Part shown: in pieces, positions 20,551 to 30,200 of the stretch
Position numbering within the stretch: position 1 is the stretch's first letter
Layout: the number at the start of each line of letters is the position of its first letter
NCBI GenBank assembly: GCA_044347755.1
Contig: JBIKUE010000008.1
Span: 12,693 to 76,692, forward strand
DNA: 64,000 nucleotides
Reading direction: 5' to 3'
DNA from: M3007 sp044347755
GTDB lineage: Bacteria > Bacteroidota > Bacteroidia > Chitinophagales > Saprospiraceae
The notes under the pieces: model-generated
The model's input: only the letters and a program-made list of their open reading frames with translations
Told to the model about the DNA's origin: nothing
The model's database searches: none
Translations under genes and position numbers: made by a program

Positions 20551-21030
20551 CTAGCGGGTCAGTTTGCTCAATACCTCTTTAAGTTGTTCCTGTTTTTGCG
20601 TACCGATACAAATCTTTTCACCACTTTTCAGCTCCAGTGCCAGTCCGTATTTGCCATTGACGTTGTAAATTTTGCCGTAACTGGCGCTGTAACGTACGCC
20701 CCAGCCACCGACAAAGCCATAATTCACCACCTGAGCCGTTTTTACATCGCTCCACAAAATACTGCGGCGGCTGAAGGGGCGGAAGGCGAAGCGAATTTCC
20801 TGTTGATCTATATCGGTGTCCAACCGAATGCTCCAGAAAAAATACAAAAACACAACCTCGAACAGGAGCATGGCTACCAAACCGGCGTTGGGCATGGGGT
20901 TGTTGCCAAATGGAACACCTACTACCATTTGCTGATACAAACCCAAAACAGGGATAAACATGGTGCCGACTAATATGGCCCACAACCAGATTTGGGAAAA
21001 ACGCTGAGATTCGGTGAATATCGGAAGCAT
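20551..21030 (-). CDS. Small membrane protein of unknown function, PH-like tail
   Basis: About 159 residues from the ATG at 21030 (a longer frame reaches 21066). Two hydrophobic helices (IWLWAILVGTMFIPVLGLY and LVAMLLFEVVFLYFFWSI) are followed by a soluble beta-rich region. That region (EIRFAFRPFSRRSILWSDVK, GKYGLALELKSGEKICIGT) resembles the two-helix plus bacterial PH-like layout of many small uncharacterised membrane proteins. No function can be assigned. It is followed on the same strand by two other unknown genes and converges on gntP. Confidence 0.7.
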   Translation of the reverse strand: MLPIFTESQRFSQIWLWAILVGTMFIPVLGLYQQMVVGVPFGNNPMPNAGLVAMLLFEVVFLYFFWSIRLDTDIDQQEIRFAFRPFSRRSILWSDVKTAQVVNYGFVGGWGVRYSASYGKIYNVNGKYGLALELKSGEKICIGTQKQEQLKEVLSKLTR

Positions 21031-21068
21031 GTGTAAAAAAGTTGTCCAAATTTTTATCCTCCACAAAG

Positions 21069-21746
21069 CTAATCCTTTTCCTCATGTCTTCTGAACAGGA
21101 TAAACTGTTTCAGTCCGACGAAAGCGTCGTTAGCGGGCAGGCTTTGCATATGTCTGGCCAGCAGATCAAAACCCTCTGGCCAAAACTGGTTATTCCAAAA
21201 ACAATCGCCGATGACCTGGCCGTCCGGATGGCGGGCCACATAGGCTTTCACCCAATTAAAATCACCCGGCTCCATACGATTGGGGATTTCGGGCATCAGC
21301 AGTGTCAGCAGATCATCCGGGCGCTGGAAATCATTCCAACTGCCCTGATATTGTAAAGCACCTTTACTTATGTGGAAGCGCACCTCTTCATCTTCCATGT
21401 CAATGCTCAGGTCTTCTTCCGGATCAAATCGCCCCTCTAAAGCAGTATAAATGGTGTTAAAAATGCCGGAAAGATATTGGTCTGTAATGGTATACACCTG
21501 TTGTTCCACGGTGTCTCCAAGTCCAACTACCTGCATGTCAATACCTCTGGGGAAGTACTCCGGATGTATGGTTAGAATCCAGAAAGGCAACATGGAAGGA
21601 TGAAACTCGCCTTCTACAGGCCCGGAAGCTATCTCCAGTCCGCCGGGCAGTTCCAGCGCAGCATATTTTTGAGAAAATTCCACCGGGATACCGGCTTGTT
21701 CGAGGCTTTGGTGAAGGCTGTACAGGAGTAAATGATTGGGACTCAC
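21069..21746 (-). CDS. Hypothetical cytoplasmic protein
   Basis: 225 residues with no signal peptide or membrane segment. It is acidic and tryptophan/phenylalanine-rich, with a regular alpha/beta pattern (GGLEIASGPVEGEFHPSML, FWILTIHPEYFPRGIDMQVV). The style is that of small standalone Bacteroidota domain families of unknown function (DUF6348-like is possible but unverified). Its stop lies 38 nt before the start of the two-helix membrane protein, so the two may be co-transcribed. Confidence 0.7.
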   Translation of the reverse strand: MSPNHLLLYSLHQSLEQAGIPVEFSQKYAALELPGGLEIASGPVEGEFHPSMLPFWILTIHPEYFPRGIDMQVVGLGDTVEQQVYTITDQYLSGIFNTIYTALEGRFDPEEDLSIDMEDEEVRFHISKGALQYQGSWNDFQRPDDLLTLLMPEIPNRMEPGDFNWVKAYVARHPDGQVIGDCFWNNQFWPEGFDLLARHMQSLPANDAFVGLKQFILFRRHEEKD

Positions 21747-21818
21747 AGTTGGTTGAGTATTGACAATTATGGTTGACGATAAAGGTAATGCAGCAAGGCA
21801 AATAAGCGGTAGTGATGG

Positions 21819-22430
21819 CTATACACAGTATTGTTCCAGTGCGTTTCTTTCCCCTTTATTGGCAGGCTGAATCATTCTTCGGGCATTTGCTATGGAAATG
21901 GGGTTGTTCATAATCACATGCCAAAACACTCGTTTCAATTCCAACTGACGTTCTCTTGATTCAATATAAATCCTCCCTTTTAAGCGGGAATTGTCCTTTA
22001 GTGTGAGGAATATGATGTTGTTTACCCCAGACGAAGAAATCCAATCATTATTCTTGATCTTTTTCTTGAGCTTATTCCTATATTCTGAATAAGAGACATC
22101 AATTTTTTTGATTTGCTTCCACGGAATCGGTATGCCTTTCCAGATAATCTTGTCTGTTTCAAAGATAATAACACCGGGTTGATCATTATGGTCAAGCTCC
22201 TCCAATCCCGTGGAAGACCATCCCAATCCCAATCCAATCGTCAAAAGCAGCATGATTAAAAGGGTAACTGGTCTGCCTCCTGATATCACCCCGGTGCCAT
22301 GTAAGATTAAAAGGAGAAAACTCGTCCCTATAATGACCTTGGCCACTAGCTCCATTTTTTTCAGATCCAATTCATGACTGAGTTCCAGCAGTGTTGCTTC
22401 ATAAGATATCAGAGGTGTTTCTGCTTGCAT
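21819..22430 (-). CDS. Hypothetical two-helix membrane protein with PH-like domain
   Basis: 203 residues. An N-terminal amphipathic stretch leads into two membrane helices (VAKVIIGTSFLLLILHG and TLLIMLLLTIGLGLGW). A soluble region follows with a strand pattern (GVIIFETDKIIWKGIPIPW, NNIIFLTLKDNSRLKGRI) like bacterial PH-type domains, and a helical C-terminus. It has the same overall plan as the protein at 20551-21030, suggesting distant paralogy. No function is assigned. The ATG at 22430 is the first plausible start. Confidence 0.7.
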   Translation of the reverse strand: MQAETPLISYEATLLELSHELDLKKMELVAKVIIGTSFLLLILHGTGVISGGRPVTLLIMLLLTIGLGLGWSSTGLEELDHNDQPGVIIFETDKIIWKGIPIPWKQIKKIDVSYSEYRNKLKKKIKNNDWISSSGVNNIIFLTLKDNSRLKGRIYIESRERQLELKRVFWHVIMNNPISIANARRMIQPANKGERNALEQYCV

Positions 22431-22651
22431 GATGACGTTGAATAATGGGTCAAATATCTACTCTGATTGGCCAGTTACCTGATTTGCTCGACGTAACAAC
22501 TTTCGTTAAAGACCAATACCCATGAAGTTGAGGAGGATAAAAGTGTTTTTGGGTATACTACTTGACATTTTGGTTTTAGTGTGCCATGTATTCTTGTATA
22601 AGCGAATACAACCCATCCCTTGCCAATTGTATCCAATACAAAACTACCTTA

Positions 22652-23395
22652 ATGATCATGCGTACACAACTTTTTATGGCTAACCTGTTGCTTTTGGCCG
22701 GCAATACGAGTGCTCAGACATCCTTTGTACATTGCTCATTGGATTCAGTTGTACTGGCCAATCTGCGTCAAAAACTGGTTTGTGAGGACAGCAGTTATAA
22801 CCGAAAACACATACCCGTCTATTATTCCAGTTTTGCACATGCGCAACTGCAACATGAATCCTGTGCACTGCTAGTGGTGAACCAACTTAGTCCCTAAAAA
22901 ACTGAAGGTTGCTTTTGGCGCCTGATTTCGTTGTTTATCGCTTATTATGTCCCGCATAACGCACTCTAAACGCCTAATCAAACCCCAAAATCATCACTTC
23001 AGTTTTTCAGTTACTAAATTGGTTCACCACTAGCCTGCGCCCTGTACTTTGATCAACTATTGGAATGTGGCGTGGATTTGTGTTTCGATGCGGCCTTGGA
23101 ACCTCCTCAAGTAGTGGATTTTTTTAAGGAATCCTCTTTGAAAGAAAAAGAGGCTGAGCATCAGTTCCAGGAACGCTTTGGGCTACTATGTGATTTTGTA
23201 ACAATGCAGGAATGTTATATCAGGATAAACCTGATGCACTATAAAGGAAGTTTAAAAGAAGATATAGATAACATGTTTCGGCAACTCACCTTCCATCATC
23301 CCCTGGAATTGCGCCGGATCCTGATGGGAGAATATTGGTATATAGATGATTACTATTTAATGGCACAAAGAAGGGTCACAATTATTAAGGAATAG
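22652..23395 (+). pseudogene. Secreted-protein gene interrupted by a 157-bp MITE-like insertion
   Basis: The 5' part (from the ATG at 22652 or 22658) encodes a signal peptide (MRTQLFMANLLLLAGNTSAQ) and about 50 more residues, then runs into the insertion at 22872 and stops early. The 3' part reads openly from 23033 to the TAG at 23393-23395. Removing 22874-23032, which leaves one TA, joins the two in frame: ..HESCALLACALYFDQLLEC... That gives a protein of about 194 residues. The family is not recognised. The C-terminal half is rich in charged and aromatic residues (FTRQL-like helices, GEYWYIDDYY). As it stands the gene cannot make a full-length product. Confidence 0.85.
22872..23032. mobile_element. 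MITE-like element with TA target duplication
   Basis: The terminal inverted repeats are 34 nt. The left end begins GTGGTGAACCAACTTAGT (22874-22907). The right end, read on the other strand, begins GTGGTGAACCAATTTAGT (23030-22997). They match at 30 of 34 positions. A TA dinucleotide flanks each end (22872-22873 and 23031-23032), as produced by Tc1/mariner-IS630-type transposition. The element is 157 bp with no coding capacity, so it must be mobilised in trans. Deleting it with one TA restores the host gene's reading frame, which confirms the boundaries. Confidence 0.87.
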
Positions 23396-23466
23396 TTTTC
23401 CCTCAGATTTACACAGATGGACCTCTGCGTAATCTGCGGTCCATCTGCGTAAATCTGAGGGAAAAC
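23395..23466. repeat. Palindromic CTGCG-family repeat between convergent genes
   Basis: The arms at 23395-23423 and 23438-23466 (29 nt each, left arm beginning GTTTTCCCTCAGATTTACAC) are complementary at 28 of 29 positions around a 14-nt loop. The left arm overlaps the last base of the stop codon of the interrupted gene, and the right arm ends 24 nt from the stop of the GH16 gene. This is a short member of the repeat family at 37.7, 40.8 and 42.8 kb. It could serve as a bidirectional terminator. Confidence 0.85.
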
Positions 23467-23490
23467 TAATCCACGGAAAAACTTCTAATC

Positions 23491-24693
23491 CTATTGAAAC
23501 ACCCGCACATAATCCACAATCATTCGCTGTGGAAATGCTGTACTTCCATCGGGTGAGCCTGGCAGATTGCCTCCTACGGCAACATTGAATATGAAAAAGA
23601 ACGGCTTGTTAAATGGATAAGCCGCACCATTCAGATTTGCAGGAGTGATGGTATGGTACACTTCATCATCTACCAGGAATTCAATTTTGTCTGCAACCCA
23701 ATTGATGGAAAACACGTGGAACTCATCCTGGAAGTTGTCGTTCCCGGTGAGATATTTGGATTGAGAAATGAATTGGTGCTGACTCACATTAGCCCCGTAG
23801 TGAACGGTACCAAGAACACGGTTGGGTAAATTACCGGTAAGTTCCATGATGTCGATTTCCCCGCATGCAGGCCAGGAAACGGCATCAATGTTTGATCCCA
23901 GCATCCATAGTGCCGGCCATAGGCCCTGACCTTCAGGCAAAGCAGCACGAATGTCGATACGCCCAAATTTGAAATTCTTTTTGCCTTTGGTGATAATACG
24001 TGAAGAAGTGTATTGTCTGCCACCAAACTGTTGTTGTTTAGCTGTAATCACCAGATGCCCGTTTACAATAGAGGTATTGTCTTCCCTGTAATATTGTAAC
24101 TCGTTGTTACCCCAGCCGTTATTACCAGTGCCAGTTTCGAAAGTCCAGCTATTCAAATCAAGACTTGCGCCGTCAAATTCGTCGGCCCAAATAAGGTTAT
24201 AACCAGGATAGCTGGTTGGAGTGGTGTATCCGCCGTCAGGAATCACAAGCCCAACGGTGTTGTCGTCGTCATCTTCAACGGTCACGGTCACGACATCCTT
24301 GGCCAGTGTTACATTGATCGGGTTGAAGAGTTTGATCTCAAATATTTCTTTGGGCTCTTTAACCTCATCTCCGACAATCTTAATTTCAATTATCTTCTGC
24401 GTTTCTCCAGGTTCAAATACCAGTTGGCCACTGGTGAGCACCTCATAATCCAGAGGTGTTACAGCTGTTCGCGGAATAGCGGAAAAGCGTACCACTGCAT
24501 TGGTTTGATGGTTGCCGCTGAGCGTCAGGGTAATGGCTATTTTTTGATCCGTATCGTCTTCAGATATATTCACATCTGAAGTGGTGATGACTGGTAAATC
24601 ACGTGCTTCCGGTGATCCGTCTTCATCTTTGGTGCAACCCCATAACAGAGCGCCGGCAGCCAATAGGCTGAAAATCATGGATTTGTATATCAT
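23491..24693 (-). CDS. Calx-beta / GH16 endo-beta-1,3-glucanase (laminarinase-like) lipoprotein
   Basis: 400 residues. The signal ends in the lipobox LLWGC, so the mature protein is lipid-anchored, probably at the cell surface. Residues about 35-145 form a Calx-beta domain (VNISEDDTDQKIAITLTLSG, then VTVTVEDDDDNTVG). A GH16 jelly roll follows (LIWADEFDGASLD). The catalytic motif EIDIME is at residues 279-284, with E279 as nucleophile and E284 as acid/base, the bulge form typical of laminarinases. In the family this endo-hydrolyses beta-1,3-glucans. It is the last gene of locus A, after the PKD lipoprotein. A second GH16 lies at 60.6 kb. Confidence 0.93.
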   Translation of the reverse strand: MIYKSMIFSLLAAGALLWGCTKDEDGSPEARDLPVITTSDVNISEDDTDQKIAITLTLSGNHQTNAVVRFSAIPRTAVTPLDYEVLTSGQLVFEPGETQKIIEIKIVGDEVKEPKEIFEIKLFNPINVTLAKDVVTVTVEDDDDNTVGLVIPDGGYTTPTSYPGYNLIWADEFDGASLDLNSWTFETGTGNNGWGNNELQYYREDNTSIVNGHLVITAKQQQFGGRQYTSSRIITKGKKNFKFGRIDIRAALPEGQGLWPALWMLGSNIDAVSWPACGEIDIMELTGNLPNRVLGTVHYGANVSQHQFISQSKYLTGNDNFQDEFHVFSINWVADKIEFLVDDEVYHTITPANLNGAAYPFNKPFFFIFNVAVGGNLPGSPDGSTAFPQRMIVDYVRVFQ

Positions 24694-24792
24694 GAGTTAG
24701 GTTTTTTTAATGTATTATTGGATGCAGAAAGGTGTCAGCTTCAAGATCCTGCCATCATCCAATGTGTATGGTTATCATTCCCATGTGAACCA

Positions 24793-25626
24793 TTATTTGG
24801 GCACAAATGTCAACTCAAACCAGCCTTGTGCAAGCGGGGTTCCATTTTGAGCTCTTTGCCGACCTCGAACCACGAGTTCTGTTTCCGTAAGTTTAACTAC
24901 ATCCAACAGGTTGTCGCAATCCCAAACGCCCACCCACTGATTATCGGGTAAGAGAATCTGATCCCGTCCCAGAATTCCGGTTCCTTCCAAAAAGACAAAG
25001 TCTCCCAGGCCATGATCAATAGGTTCAGGCTGATAACCATTCCATGGGTTAACAGATTGGCCATTGTTCTTGTTTTCGAATACCTGCCCATCAAAAGTGA
25101 AACAGAAGCCATCATCGTATTGGTCGTTCTGCAAACCATTAGCCGGTGAGGTGTACCAGGAGTAATCGTCGTAGGTAGGTCCAACCTTAACGGCACCCAA
25201 AGCCTGCGTGAGGGTCCAGCATTTACCGGCCGGTCCGCAGTCACCCGTTAGCAGAGCCATTTTAGGTGTGCAAACGAGCGGAGCATCATTAGCGACACTG
25301 ATTTTCCACGAAGCGGCAGTTGTACCGCTACCATCAGCGTTAGATACATAAAGGGTGATTTCGTAATCCCCTTTTGCACTGTATTGGATTGTGTCAATGG
25401 CCTTGCTTGAACTTTTGGGAATGCCACCCGGGAGGTCCCAAAGACGTTGGAAACTTCCGTTGGTCAGATCTTTGATTACCACACGGTTAGAATCCCCGGT
25501 CACAAACTCCACACTGAATTGTGGCGCTCCGGGAACGCTATTCAGGCTAAATTCATCCTCCTGTTCCGGGGTGCATCCTATTGCCAGAAAGACAATTAGG
25601 GTGGCGATGGATAATATTTTTTGCAT
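24793..25626 (-). CDS. PKD-domain lipoprotein, probable surface glycan-binding protein (SusE/F position)
   Basis: About 277 residues from the ATG at 25626, which gives a leader ending in the lipobox LAIGC. An upstream frame to 25743 would put about 39 polar residues before it. A PKD domain occupies about residues 35-115 (VEFVTGDSNRVVIKDLTNGS, GDYEITLYVSNADGSG). A C-terminal beta-sandwich follows, with many aromatics (YDDYSWYTSPANGLQN, YQPEPIDHG). In SusC/D loci the gene after susD usually encodes a surface lipoprotein that holds the target glycan, and that role is inferred here. No catalytic motif is seen. Confidence 0.8.
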   Translation of the reverse strand: MQKILSIATLIVFLAIGCTPEQEDEFSLNSVPGAPQFSVEFVTGDSNRVVIKDLTNGSFQRLWDLPGGIPKSSSKAIDTIQYSAKGDYEITLYVSNADGSGTTAASWKISVANDAPLVCTPKMALLTGDCGPAGKCWTLTQALGAVKVGPTYDDYSWYTSPANGLQNDQYDDGFCFTFDGQVFENKNNGQSVNPWNGYQPEPIDHGLGDFVFLEGTGILGRDQILLPDNQWVGVWDCDNLLDVVKLTETELVVRGRQRAQNGTPLAQGWFELTFVPK

Positions 25627-25681
25627 GATATGATTCTTTTTGATTGGGAGGTTTGTTGTATTATTTCCCCTCTTTTTTGGA

Positions 25682-25716
25682 TTTTCCGCAGATGAACCGC
25701 GGATTTTACACAGAAA
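25682..25716. repeat. Degenerate half-copy of the CTGCG repeat
   Basis: The gap between the PKD lipoprotein and susD holds CCGCAGATGAACCGCGGATT followed by TTACACAGAAAA. This resembles one arm (CCGCAGATT..ACGCAGA) of the repeat family without its partner arm. It lies just past the susD stop codon. Confidence 0.45.
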
Positions 25717-25739
25717 AGTATTGTCGGGTTTATCGGTAC

Positions 25740-27224
25740 TCAATACCCTGGATTTTGGGTGATAGCACCGTCTGTGGCAAGAATCTGGGATTGTGGAATG
25801 GGGAACAGGTCATGAACACCAGATATAAAACCTGCATTGCCCAGGACTTGTGGAGCTCTACCCGTTCGTACCAGATCAAAAAAGCGATGTGCTTCCAGAC
25901 CGAGTTCTATGCGACGTTCGCGGTAGATGGCGTCCAGTAGTGCCTGGCCTGAGTATCCTACTGCAGGAATACCAACCCTGGCACGAACCTGATTCAGGGC
26001 GTTACGGGCTTCTGTTTCATCACCGGATTGATAACAGGCTTCAGCATACATGAGCAATACATCTGCATAGCGGATCACACGATCATTGGAGCCTCCGTTT
26101 GGATTGGGGTCGCCAAAAGGAGCATCTTCACTTTTACTGTTGAAGTACTTTTTGGGGTAATACAGGAACGGCATATCTCCTGTAGCAGCCAGCGTAAAGA
26201 TCCCGCGATCACCCATGGGTTCACCAACTCGGAAAACTGTGGATTTTAAGCGTGGATCTTCAAAGCCTTCCCGGAAAAATTCATCCACAAAATCCTGGGT
26301 AGGGATATTGAAACCAAAACCTGCAAATTGCCCGCGGGCGCGCTGGAAAACATTCGTAAAGCTGCCTTCGTTGGCGTTGTTTTTCCCCCAGTTGCCGCCG
26401 GAAGCGTTCATGTACTGGATTTCAAATACGGACTCCTCGTTGTTTTCACCATCGAGGGTAAAGATGTCGGCATAATTGGCTGTTAGTTGATACTCATTGG
26501 AGGCAACAATGGCGGCAGCCGTTTCCTTTGCCAGCGCCCATTTTTTGCGCCATAAATAAGTTTTGACCAGCAATGCCTGTGAGGCGCCTTTGGTGATGCG
26601 GCCCAGATCAGCAGCAGGATAGTCTCCACGAACCCAGAGTACAGCCGTTGCCTCGGTAAGGTCTCTTTCAATCATGTCCCAGATTTCATCGGCCGAAGCA
26701 CGCGGGAGTTTGTACTCAGATGGCGCCAACACATGATCTGCCATGGGCACACCGCCAAACATGGTAACCAGGTTGTAAAAATTCCACGCCCGGATAAATT
26801 TGGCTTCACCCAGTATCCGTGCTTTCAGTTTGTCATTCATGTTGATAGCAGGCACTTTTTCCAAAACCACGTTGGCCCGGTAAATGCCTTCAAAATTGGC
26901 ACCCCACTCGGCTTCCAACAGATCGGTATTCACAGGTCCTTTAAAGGTTTCCAATTGCAAAAGTGCATTTACATCGTTATCACCGGAACCACCTTTTTCG
27001 GTGTCGTCCGACATGATATCCCCCCAAAACCATCTGAAATGGCCGGCTGGAGAAAGCTGAAACTGGAGGGTCGCATAGGCGGCATTCACCGCCGCAATTG
27101 CATCCTCTTCTGTGCGGTAAAAGTTCTCTTCCGTTACACCTACGATAGGTTTTTTGTCCAGAAAATCCTTCTGACAGGCACCCAACCCAAACAGGAGTAC
27201 AAGCAACAATATGGTATGTTTCAT
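25740..27224 (-). CDS. SusD/RagB-family outer-membrane glycan-binding lipoprotein
   Basis: 494 residues. The lipobox is FGLGAC, followed by QKDFLDKKPIVGVTEENFY, the usual SusD opening. Helical TPR-like segments with EAKFIRAWNFYNLVTMFGGVPM, VKTYLWRKKWALAKETAA and RYADVLLMYAEACYQSGD follow. The C-terminal SusD signature is ERRIELGLEAHRFFDLVRTG, and the protein ends LFPIPQSQILATDGAITQNPGY-like. SusD caps the SusC channel and delivers oligosaccharides to it. The gene lies directly after susC (59-bp gap) in locus A. The downstream GH16 indicates beta-glucan as the ligand. Confidence 0.96.
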   Translation of the reverse strand: MKHTILLLVLLFGLGACQKDFLDKKPIVGVTEENFYRTEEDAIAAVNAAYATLQFQLSPAGHFRWFWGDIMSDDTEKGGSGDNDVNALLQLETFKGPVNTDLLEAEWGANFEGIYRANVVLEKVPAINMNDKLKARILGEAKFIRAWNFYNLVTMFGGVPMADHVLAPSEYKLPRASADEIWDMIERDLTEATAVLWVRGDYPAADLGRITKGASQALLVKTYLWRKKWALAKETAAAIVASNEYQLTANYADIFTLDGENNEESVFEIQYMNASGGNWGKNNANEGSFTNVFQRARGQFAGFGFNIPTQDFVDEFFREGFEDPRLKSTVFRVGEPMGDRGIFTLAATGDMPFLYYPKKYFNSKSEDAPFGDPNPNGGSNDRVIRYADVLLMYAEACYQSGDETEARNALNQVRARVGIPAVGYSGQALLDAIYRERRIELGLEAHRFFDLVRTGRAPQVLGNAGFISGVHDLFPIPQSQILATDGAITQNPGY

Positions 27225-27283
27225 TTTTCTTGAATTTGTTGTGATTTTGCGGGCTAATTATCCCGCAGTTAAATGTTTTAAGC

Positions 27284-30200
27284 CTAAAACGTCACACTCA
27301 CACCACCCATCACTGTGCGTGCTTGGGGGTAAAATCCGCGATCGATGCCAATTTCAAGACTGCCGCCTATGTTGCCAATTTCCGGATCGAGTCCGGTATA
27401 TTTAGTGAAGGTAAGCAGGTTTTGCGCAGTCATATAGACCTTTACTTTGTCGAATTTTATTTTAGACAACCAGCTCTTGGGCAAGTTATATCCTAGTTGT
27501 AACGTTTTGAGACGCAAATAAGAGCCATCCTGTATGAAACGGTCACTCACCCGGGCATTCTGATTAGGGTCGCTCAGACTCATACGCGGTTCAATATTAG
27601 AGCTGCCTTCACCGGTCCAGCGTTGAAGTGCAGAAGCAGGGCGGTTGACATAGCTGAAATCGTAACGGGTGAGATTCATAAAAATGTCATTACCCTGTGT
27701 GCCCTGGAAAAAGAGGCTGAGTTCAAGACCTTTCCATTCCAGATCTGCGTTAAATCCATAATTATAACGCGGAGTGGGGTTGCCAATGTAGGTGCGATCT
27801 TTTTCATCAATGACGCCGTTTCCATCAAGATCCTTGAAGCGTATATCGCCAGGTGCGGTGCCTGTGCTTTGAAAAGCAGCTGCTTCAATTTCCTGTTGGT
27901 TTTGGAAAATGCCGTCAGTAACATATCCAAAAAAGGAGGCCACTGGATGACCAACATCTGTTTTGGCTGCATTGGCATTGGCGGATTGAACGTAGCCGGA
28001 AAGAACAGGCTCGCCTCCTCGTCCCAGACCGGTGACCTCACTCTTTACGAATGCGATATTTCCCCCAAAGGAGTATTTCAGCGCTTGATCGCGATTACGG
28101 TAATTCAGAGACAGTTCCAGACCGCGGTTTTCAGCTGTTGCCACATTTTGGATGGGAGCGGCTGTGCCTGCCACCAATGGGATTGGGGCAGCGTAAAGCA
28201 TGTCTGAGGTTTTTTTGATGTAATAATCAGCAGTAAACTGCACACGGCCGTCGAGCATTTCGGCATCAATGCCAATATCTGTTTGGGTACTGGTTTCCCA
28301 TTTTAAGTCTGGATTGGCTGCGGTAAGAGCAACCGCGCCATTGGTAATGTTTTCGCCAGAGCCGAAAGTATAATTCTGCCCGTTGTTCACTACTGTGGTA
28401 AAAGAGTAATCGCCGATACGGTCATTGCCATTCTGGCCCCAGCTGGCGCGGATCTTGAAGAAGTTTACCATGTCCAGCTTCCAGAAATTTTCATGGCTTG
28501 CTACCCAACCTGCTGAGAATGAGGGGAAATAACCATAGCGGTTGTTTCTGCCAAAGCGGGAGGAGCCATCAGCACGGAAAGTAGCTGAAAACAGGTAAGT
28601 CCGGTTCCATTCGTAGTTGGCCTTTGCGAAATAGGACAGCAACGAGGATTCTGTAGCCCACTGATAAGCACTTTGAGACTCAATGGGGTCTACCGTATTG
28701 GAGATGTATGCGTCTTTCCAGTTGTTGGACGGAAGATTGGTATTGGCGCCGCCACTGACGGTGTAACGGTTATTGAGCGCTGTGGTACCGGCAATCATGG
28801 TCAAATTATGCATCTCGCCGAAGGACTTATTCCAGGTGAGATAGTTTTCTGCCTGCCAGTTGCGCCAGAAATGATTGGCCACGCTTACCGAGTTGATCAC
28901 CGACTTTTCTGCAGCCGGAGCTTCGCTGATTTCAGGAATATTACTCAGGTCAAATTTTGGTACAAATCCACGTTGGATGGCAAAGGTGGCATCCAGGCTC
29001 AAAGCGGAGCGGAAAGTCAGACCTTTAGCCAGTTTTATGTCTCCATAGACACTGCCCACCACGCGGTTACTGCGCCAGGCGTTATAAGTTTGTTCAATAC
29101 CATTAACCGGATTGGCAATGTCGGTGCTGCTATAATTGGAATAGGCATAAGTGCCGTCTGCTTTGCGAACAGGTGTGACCGGGTCCATGTTGAGTGCCCG
29201 GATCAGTGGAGAATTGTACTGACTGTTTTCTACGAGACCCTGCCGTTCGAGCCAGGTAAATCCAAGGTTGTTGCCAATGGTGAGCCATTTTTTCAGGTCG
29301 TGGGTGGCGTTAAAACGCGCAGTAGCCCGCTGAAAATTGGCTTTGTCGCCCCCTACAATCCCGTCCTGGGAGAAATAGTTGCCGGTGAGTGTGTAAGCAG
29401 ATTTTTCACCTCCACCTGTAAAGCTGAGCTGGTGACTCGCAATTGGGGCGGTTTCAAAAATGGCCTCCTGCCAGTTCGTTCCTTCCCCGAGCAGTTCCGG
29501 GTTAGCAAATTCGGGCAGTGGGGTTTTGCCGGCCGCCACATAGGCTTCGTTTTGCAGGGTTGCGTATTCGCGTGCGTTAAGCAACTCCATGTAGCGTTGG
29601 GCTCGCTGAATGCCATAGTAGGCTTCGTAACTGACTTTACCATCCTGGTTGCGCTTTCCACCTTTGGTGGTAATCAGTACAACCCCGTTAGCGCCGCGCG
29701 AGCCGTAAATGGCAGCCGAAGCGGCATCTTTAAGCACATTGATGGTTTCAATATCGTTCGGGTTGAGAAAGTCCAACCCATCCACCGGAATTCCGTCCAC
29801 AATGTAGAGCGGATCGGCATTGTTGATGGTTCCTACGCCACGCACACGCACGGAGAGTGTGGAGCCTGGCGAGCCGGAGTTTTGGGCTACCTGTACACCT
29901 GCGGTGCGGCCCTGTAAGGCTTGTTCAACCCTGAGAATAGGACGCTCGGCAATTTCCTGTGCTGAGACTGTTGACACAGAGCCGCTGATGCTGGAGCGTT
30001 TCTGAGATCCATATCCTGTTACAACCACTTCCTCCAGTTGGGCAGTGTTTTCTTCCAGGCGGATGTTAAAAGTACTTTGGCCATTCAGGGGAATTTCCTG
30101 AGTGATATATCCAATATAAGAGGCTACGAGGACAGTAGCGCCTGCAGGTGCATCAAGGACGAAATTGCCATCAAAATCGGTTCTGGCGCCTACCGTAGTG

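Noticed and set aside
22586..22897. Complete 103-residue gene before the MITE
   Set aside because: Its last residues are encoded by the inserted element, and the true reading frame resumes at 23033. It is the 5' half of a split gene.
23060..23395. Independent 111-residue gene starting at TTG
   Set aside because: It lacks a plausible start and continues in frame upstream to the MITE border. It is the 3' half of the split gene.
28673..29917. Long open frame (414 codons) on the + strand opposite susC
   Set aside because: It is wholly antisense to a confidently identified SusC gene, has no recognisable domain, and reflects codon bias of the opposite strand.
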